From an uncultured Aquimarina sp. (GTDB taxonomy: Bacteria > Bacteroidota > Bacteroidia > Flavobacteriales > Flavobacteriaceae): a stretch of 64,000 nucleotides of DNA. The DNA is taken from NCBI GenBank assembly GCA_947502885.1, contig CANNBP010000002.1, positions 186,001-250,000 of the forward strand. Reading direction: 5' to 3'. Below are positions 59,980-64,000 of the stretch, piece after piece. The position numbers and the translations under genes were made by a program. The first letter of the stretch is position 1. Each line of letters starts with the position of its first letter. The notes below the pieces were generated by a model. It was not told the origin of the DNA. It saw only the letters and a program-made list of their open reading frames with translations, and did no database searches.

Positions 59980-62900
59980 TTGGGTTCATCAAATTATTTA
60001 CGCTTTAATTTTTTTAGAATAGTAGTTGGTTTGATAACACTTTATAGTGGGGTGTTATACGGTCAAGAAAATGAAACCGTTAGGGATTCTACCAGTACTA
60101 CATTTTCAATGGGAGAAATTTCTTTACCAGATCCCAATAGTATTGTAGCCAAGTATGACTATGATCCAATTACGAATAGATATATTTATCGCCAAATGCT
60201 TGGTGATTTTAATGTAAGATATCCGCTATTTCTTACACCAGACGAATATGCAGCATTAGTAGCTGAAGAGCAAAGAAGAGCGTATTTTAAAGAAAAAATA
60301 GATGCTTTTAGTGGGAAAAAAGATGGTGCTGAAGAAAAAAGGAAAAATTTACTACCTATTTTTTATGTGAACTCTAATTTTTTTCAATCTGTTTTTGGGG
60401 GTAATGAAATAGAGATAATCCCCCAAGGTTCGGTAGAAATGGATTTAGGACTTTTGTATACCAAACAAGATAATCCAGCTTTTTCGCCTAGAAACCGAAG
60501 TAATTTCACATTTGATTTTGATCAAAGAATTAGTTTGAGTTTACTTGGTAAAATTGGAACAAGATTGCAGATAACTGCAAATTATGATACAGAATCTACC
60601 TTTGATTTTCAGAATCAATTCAAACTAGAGTATACTCCAACCGAAGATGATATCATTCAAAGCATAGAAGTAGGTAATGTAAGTATGCCATTGAATAGTT
60701 CATTGATTCAGGGGGCACAAAGTCTTTTTGGAGTAAAAGTAGGTTTGCAATTTGGTCGAACTACCATTACTGGAGTGTATTCAGAACAGCGTTCTGAAAC
60801 AAAAACAGTAAATGTAGAAGGAGGAGGAACTATAGAGAATTTTGAATTGTTTGCATTGGATTATGATGAAAACAGGCACTTCTTTTTGTCTCATTATTTT
60901 AGAGATACCTATGATAAGTCGTTGGCCAATTATCCATTCATTAATAGTAATATTAAGATAACAAGAGTAGAAGTTTGGGTAACAAATAGAGCCACCAGTG
61001 CTCAAACACTTACAAATGCACGTAATATTGTTGCGCTTCAGGATGTTGGAGAAGGTCCAGGTGATGGAAATTCTGATATTCCAATTACTTTGTTTAATAC
61101 AGCTAATACAAATGCATTGCCTGATAATGGTAACAATGATTTAGATCCAACAGCAATTGGTCAAGCAGGAAGTCCTGTAAGCGAAGCGATTCGACAAATA
61201 TCAACAGTTCAGCAAGGGTTTACAGGTGCTATAGCAAACTTTAATGAAGGTTTTGATTATGCGGTTTTAGAAAATGCCAGAAAGTTAAATACTACAGAGT
61301 ATACGCTGAATGATCAGTTGGGTTATATATCATTGAATCAAAGACTTAATAATGATGAGATTCTTGCCGTGTCATTTCAGTATACCAAAGACAATCAGGT
61401 GTATCAAGTTGGAGAATTCGCTAATGATGGGGTTGATGCAACGGTTAGTACTAGTGATCAAAATACAAATCCTGGTGGGACTACACCAGAAGTAGGTTCA
61501 AGTCAAAGTTTGATTGTTAAAATGCTTAAAAGCCCAATTGTTAATGTGACAAGGCCGATATGGGATTTAATGATGAAAAACATATATGGTACAGGTGCAT
61601 TTAGGTTAGAGCAAAATGATTTCAGGTTGAATATAGTATATTCTAACCCTTCTCCTGTGAATTATATTACCGCAGCAAACGAGTCATCTCCTTTGCCAGA
61701 TGATGTAGAGCAAACGACATTACTTAAGGTGTTTAATTTGGACAGGTTGAATCCTAATGGTGACCCAGTACAAGGTGGAGATGGTTTTTTTGATTATGTT
61801 CAAGGGCTTACCATTGACTCACAAAATGGTAGAATTATATTCACTTCGGTAGAACCATTTGGGCAATATCTTTTTAATAAATTAGATAATGGTACAATTC
61901 CAGCAACATATACCAATCCAGATTCTTATAACCCAAATCAAGATAAGTACGTATTTAGAGACCTGTATACAAAAACAAAAGTAGTTGCTGAGCAAACGTC
62001 TGCTAATAAAAATTTCTTTCAATTAAAAGGAAGATATAAATCTTCTGGTCAAGATGGAATTCCTTTAGGGGCCTTCAATGTCCCGCAGGGATCTGTTACG
62101 GTTACAGCAGGTGGTCGTGTATTGCAAGAAGGTGTCGATTATACCGTAAATTATCAGTTAGGTAGAGTAGTGATCTTGGACGAGGCATTAAAATCGTCAA
62201 ATACTCCAATACAAGTTTCTACTGAAAATAATGCAGTTTTTGGTCAGCAAACAAAGCGTTTTACAGGATTAAATATTGAGCATAAGTTTAGTGATGATTT
62301 TATTATCGGAGGTACCTATTTGAACTTAAATGAAAGACCAATTACTCAGAAATCAAATTATGATTTTGAGCCTATTAATAATACAATTTTAGGTCTAAAC
62401 GTTGCATACTCTACAGAGGTTCCTTTTTTAACTAGATTGGTTAATAAGTTACCTAATATTGACACAGATGTGCCTTCTAATGTTTCTGTTAGGGCAGAAG
62501 GAGCTTATCTTATTGCAGGTGCGCCAAAGGGAGCGGATTTTGAAGGTAAAGTAACTACATATATTGATGATTTTGAAGGAGCTCAAACGAGGATTGATGT
62601 GGGTTCTCCGCAATCATGGGAATTGTCAAGTGTGCCTTTAGGTTTTGGAGATGTTGATGGCGGTGACTTTAATGCAGGGATAGAATCTGGTTATAAAAGA
62701 GCAAAGTTATCTTGGTACTCTATTGATCCAATTTTTTATAGTAACAATAGACCGAGTGGAATCTCAGAGCAGGATTTAGCATCTAATGCAACTCGAAGAG
62801 TGTTTAATAATGAGGTGTTTCCGGTTACAGATATTGTTCAAGGGCAAACACTAGCATTGTTTACATTAGATTTGAATTATGACCCAACCACAAGAGGGCC

Positions 62901-64000
62901 ATATAACTTTAATCCGGATTATGCACCAGGAAGTAGTGTAGCTCCTGATCCAAAACAAAATTTTGGTGGGATAACCAGACAACTTACAACGACTAATTTT
63001 GAGCAATCTAATGTTGAATTTATCGAGTTTTGGTTAATGGATCCGTTTGCTTATGATGATATTGATAATCCAGGAGGTACTCTTGTGTTTAATTTGGGGA
63101 ATATCAGTGAAGATGTGCTTAAAGATGGTAGGAAACAGTATGAAAATGGACTTCCTACAGCAGGACAACAAGGTAACGTTGTTGGTACTGAGTATGCTAC
63201 TGTTCCTGTAAATCAATCATTGATTTATGCTTTTGATTCTCAGGATCAAGATAGAGTGGCACAAGATGTTGGATTTGATGGTTTGGGTGATCAAGCAGAA
63301 AAGCAAAAAGCAGAATTTGCTGCGTTTTCATCACTTGATGATCCTTCTGCAGATAACTATACGTATTTTCTTCAAGCAACTGGAGGTGTTTTGGATCGAT
63401 ATGACGAGTATAACGGAACAGAAGGTAATTCACCTACAAGTTTGTCAAATGAAGATAGAGGTAGTACTACCTTTCCAACTGCAGAAGATGTAAATAGGGA
63501 TAATACTATGAATACTATAAATAGTTATTATGAGTATAAGATTCCTGTTTTTAGAGGTATGGGTAAAGGTAATGATGGTGATACGGGGTATATTTCTGAT
63601 ACAAAAGAAATAACTACACAAGTGGGTGGCCAAGAAATTAGTACACGTTGGGTGCAGTTTAAAATTCCTATTTATGAGCCTGATGAAGCCATAAACGTAA
63701 GTGATTTTAGGTCTATTCGTTTTATGAGAATGTATCTTACAGAATTTTCTCAACCTACATTATTAAGGTTTGGAACTATAGATTTGGTGCGTGGGGATTA
63801 TCGAAGATATGTCCAGCCAGGTGATTTAGTTAATAATCCTACAGATGGACTTAATGTATATGGAGATAGTGCAGCAATTATTACTTCAGTAAGTGAAGAG
63901 GAAACTAGTAATTATGTGACACCACCTGGTGTGGTAAGAGAACAGGTAAATAATAATAACAACATTATAAGAGAAGATGAAAGGTCGTTAGCGCTTACTG
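59980..64000 (+). CDS. sprA: Cell surface protein SprA/Sov, type IX secretion translocon (3' truncated by window edge)
   Basis: Open frame from TTG 59980 to window end: LGSSNYLRFNFFRIVVGLITLYSGVLYGQENETV...SLPDPNSIVAKYDYDPITNRYIYRQMLGDFNVRYPLFLTPDEYAAL...; follows ruvA. Not in ORF track because there is no stop in the window. Confidence 0.92.
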   Translation, partial: MGSSNYLRFNFFRIVVGLITLYSGVLYGQENETVRDSTSTTFSMGEISLPDPNSIVAKYDYDPITNRYIYRQMLGDFNVRYPLFLTPDEYAALVAEEQRRAYFKEKIDAFSGKKDGAEEKRKNLLPIFYVNSNFFQSVFGGNEIEIIPQGSVEMDLGLLYTKQDNPAFSPRNRSNFTFDFDQRISLSLLGKIGTRLQITANYDTESTFDFQNQFKLEYTPTEDDIIQSIEVGNVSMPLNSSLIQGAQSLFGVKVGLQFGRTTITGVYSEQRSETKTVNVEGGGTIENFELFALDYDENRHFFLSHYFRDTYDKSLANYPFINSNIKITRVEVWVTNRATSAQTLTNARNIVALQDVGEGPGDGNSDIPITLFNTANTNALPDNGNNDLDPTAIGQAGSPVSEAIRQISTVQQGFTGAIANFNEGFDYAVLENARKLNTTEYTLNDQLGYISLNQRLNNDEILAVSFQYTKDNQVYQVGEFANDGVDATVSTSDQNTNPGGTTPEVGSSQSLIVKMLKSPIVNVTRPIWDLMMKNIYGTGAFRLEQNDFRLNIVYSNPSPVNYITAANESSPLPDDVEQTTLLKVFNLDRLNPNGDPVQGGDGFFDYVQGLTIDSQNGRIIFTSVEPFGQYLFNKLDNGTIPATYTNPDSYNPNQDKYVFRDLYTKTKVVAEQTSANKNFFQLKGRYKSSGQDGIPLGAFNVPQGSVTVTAGGRVLQEGVDYTVNYQLGRVVILDEALKSSNTPIQVSTENNAVFGQQTKRFTGLNIEHKFSDDFIIGGTYLNLNERPITQKSNYDFEPINNTILGLNVAYSTEVPFLTRLVNKLPNIDTDVPSNVSVRAEGAYLIAGAPKGADFEGKVTTYIDDFEGAQTRIDVGSPQSWELSSVPLGFGDVDGGDFNAGIESGYKRAKLSWYSIDPIFYSNNRPSGISEQDLASNATRRVFNNEVFPVTDIVQGQTLALFTLDLNYDPTTRGPYNFNPDYAPGSSVAPDPKQNFGGITRQLTTTNFEQSNVEFIEFWLMDPFAYDDIDNPGGTLVFNLGNISEDVLKDGRKQYENGLPTAGQQGNVVGTEYATVPVNQSLIYAFDSQDQDRVAQDVGFDGLGDQAEKQKAEFAAFSSLDDPSADNYTYFLQATGGVLDRYDEYNGTEGNSPTSLSNEDRGSTTFPTAEDVNRDNTMNTINSYYEYKIPVFRGMGKGNDGDTGYISDTKEITTQVGGQEISTRWVQFKIPIYEPDEAINVSDFRSIRFMRMYLTEFSQPTLLRFGTIDLVRGDYRRYVQPGDLVNNPTDGLNVYGDSAAIITSVSEEETSNYVTPPGVVREQVNNNNNIIREDERSLALT

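Noticed and set aside
63034-63753. Short ORFs on both strands near the right edge
   Set aside because: All lie inside the open sprA frame, which continues to the window end and explains the coding signal

Overview
AT-rich chromosomal window from a Bacteroidota/Flavobacteriia member, possibly Aquimarina-like (inferred from gene families and order, not tested). Core content: polA, rimP-nusA-infB, a complete alternative complex III operon (actABCDEF) followed by cytochrome oxidase subunits II and I, ruvB, queG, maeB-type malic enzyme, ruvA, and the start of sprA (type IX secretion translocon, open at the right edge and absent from the ORF track). There is one tRNA-Gln(TTG), an ECF sigma/FecR/TonB-receptor operon, three two-component systems, two HEXXH lipoprotein metallopeptidases and two secreted enzymes with T9SS-type C-termini. 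The most interesting region is about 47.9-54.5 kb. It holds a LytS/LytTR regulatory pair, an orphan lipoprotein, a membrane protein that appears to combine a C39-like domain lacking catalytic residues with VKOR and thioredoxin domains, and four tandem small GG-leader-like peptides. Each peptide core has exactly six cysteines, and two show the C-C-CC-C-C (knottin/ICK-like) pattern. The segment is flanked by queG and a displaced copy of the queG 3' end: a 65-bp near-identical core, then a divergent but length-conserved tail ending in a stop. This is what an att-like integration at the 3' end of queG would leave. Other second-look items: a terminator-like hairpin in the rimP leader, two ORF-free intergenic regions with orphan terminators (candidate ncRNAs), a helix-hairpin-helix tail on ActC, a six-haem ActA fusion, and a sphingomyelinase-like T9SS cargo protein. 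All assignments come from reading motifs; no database search was run.
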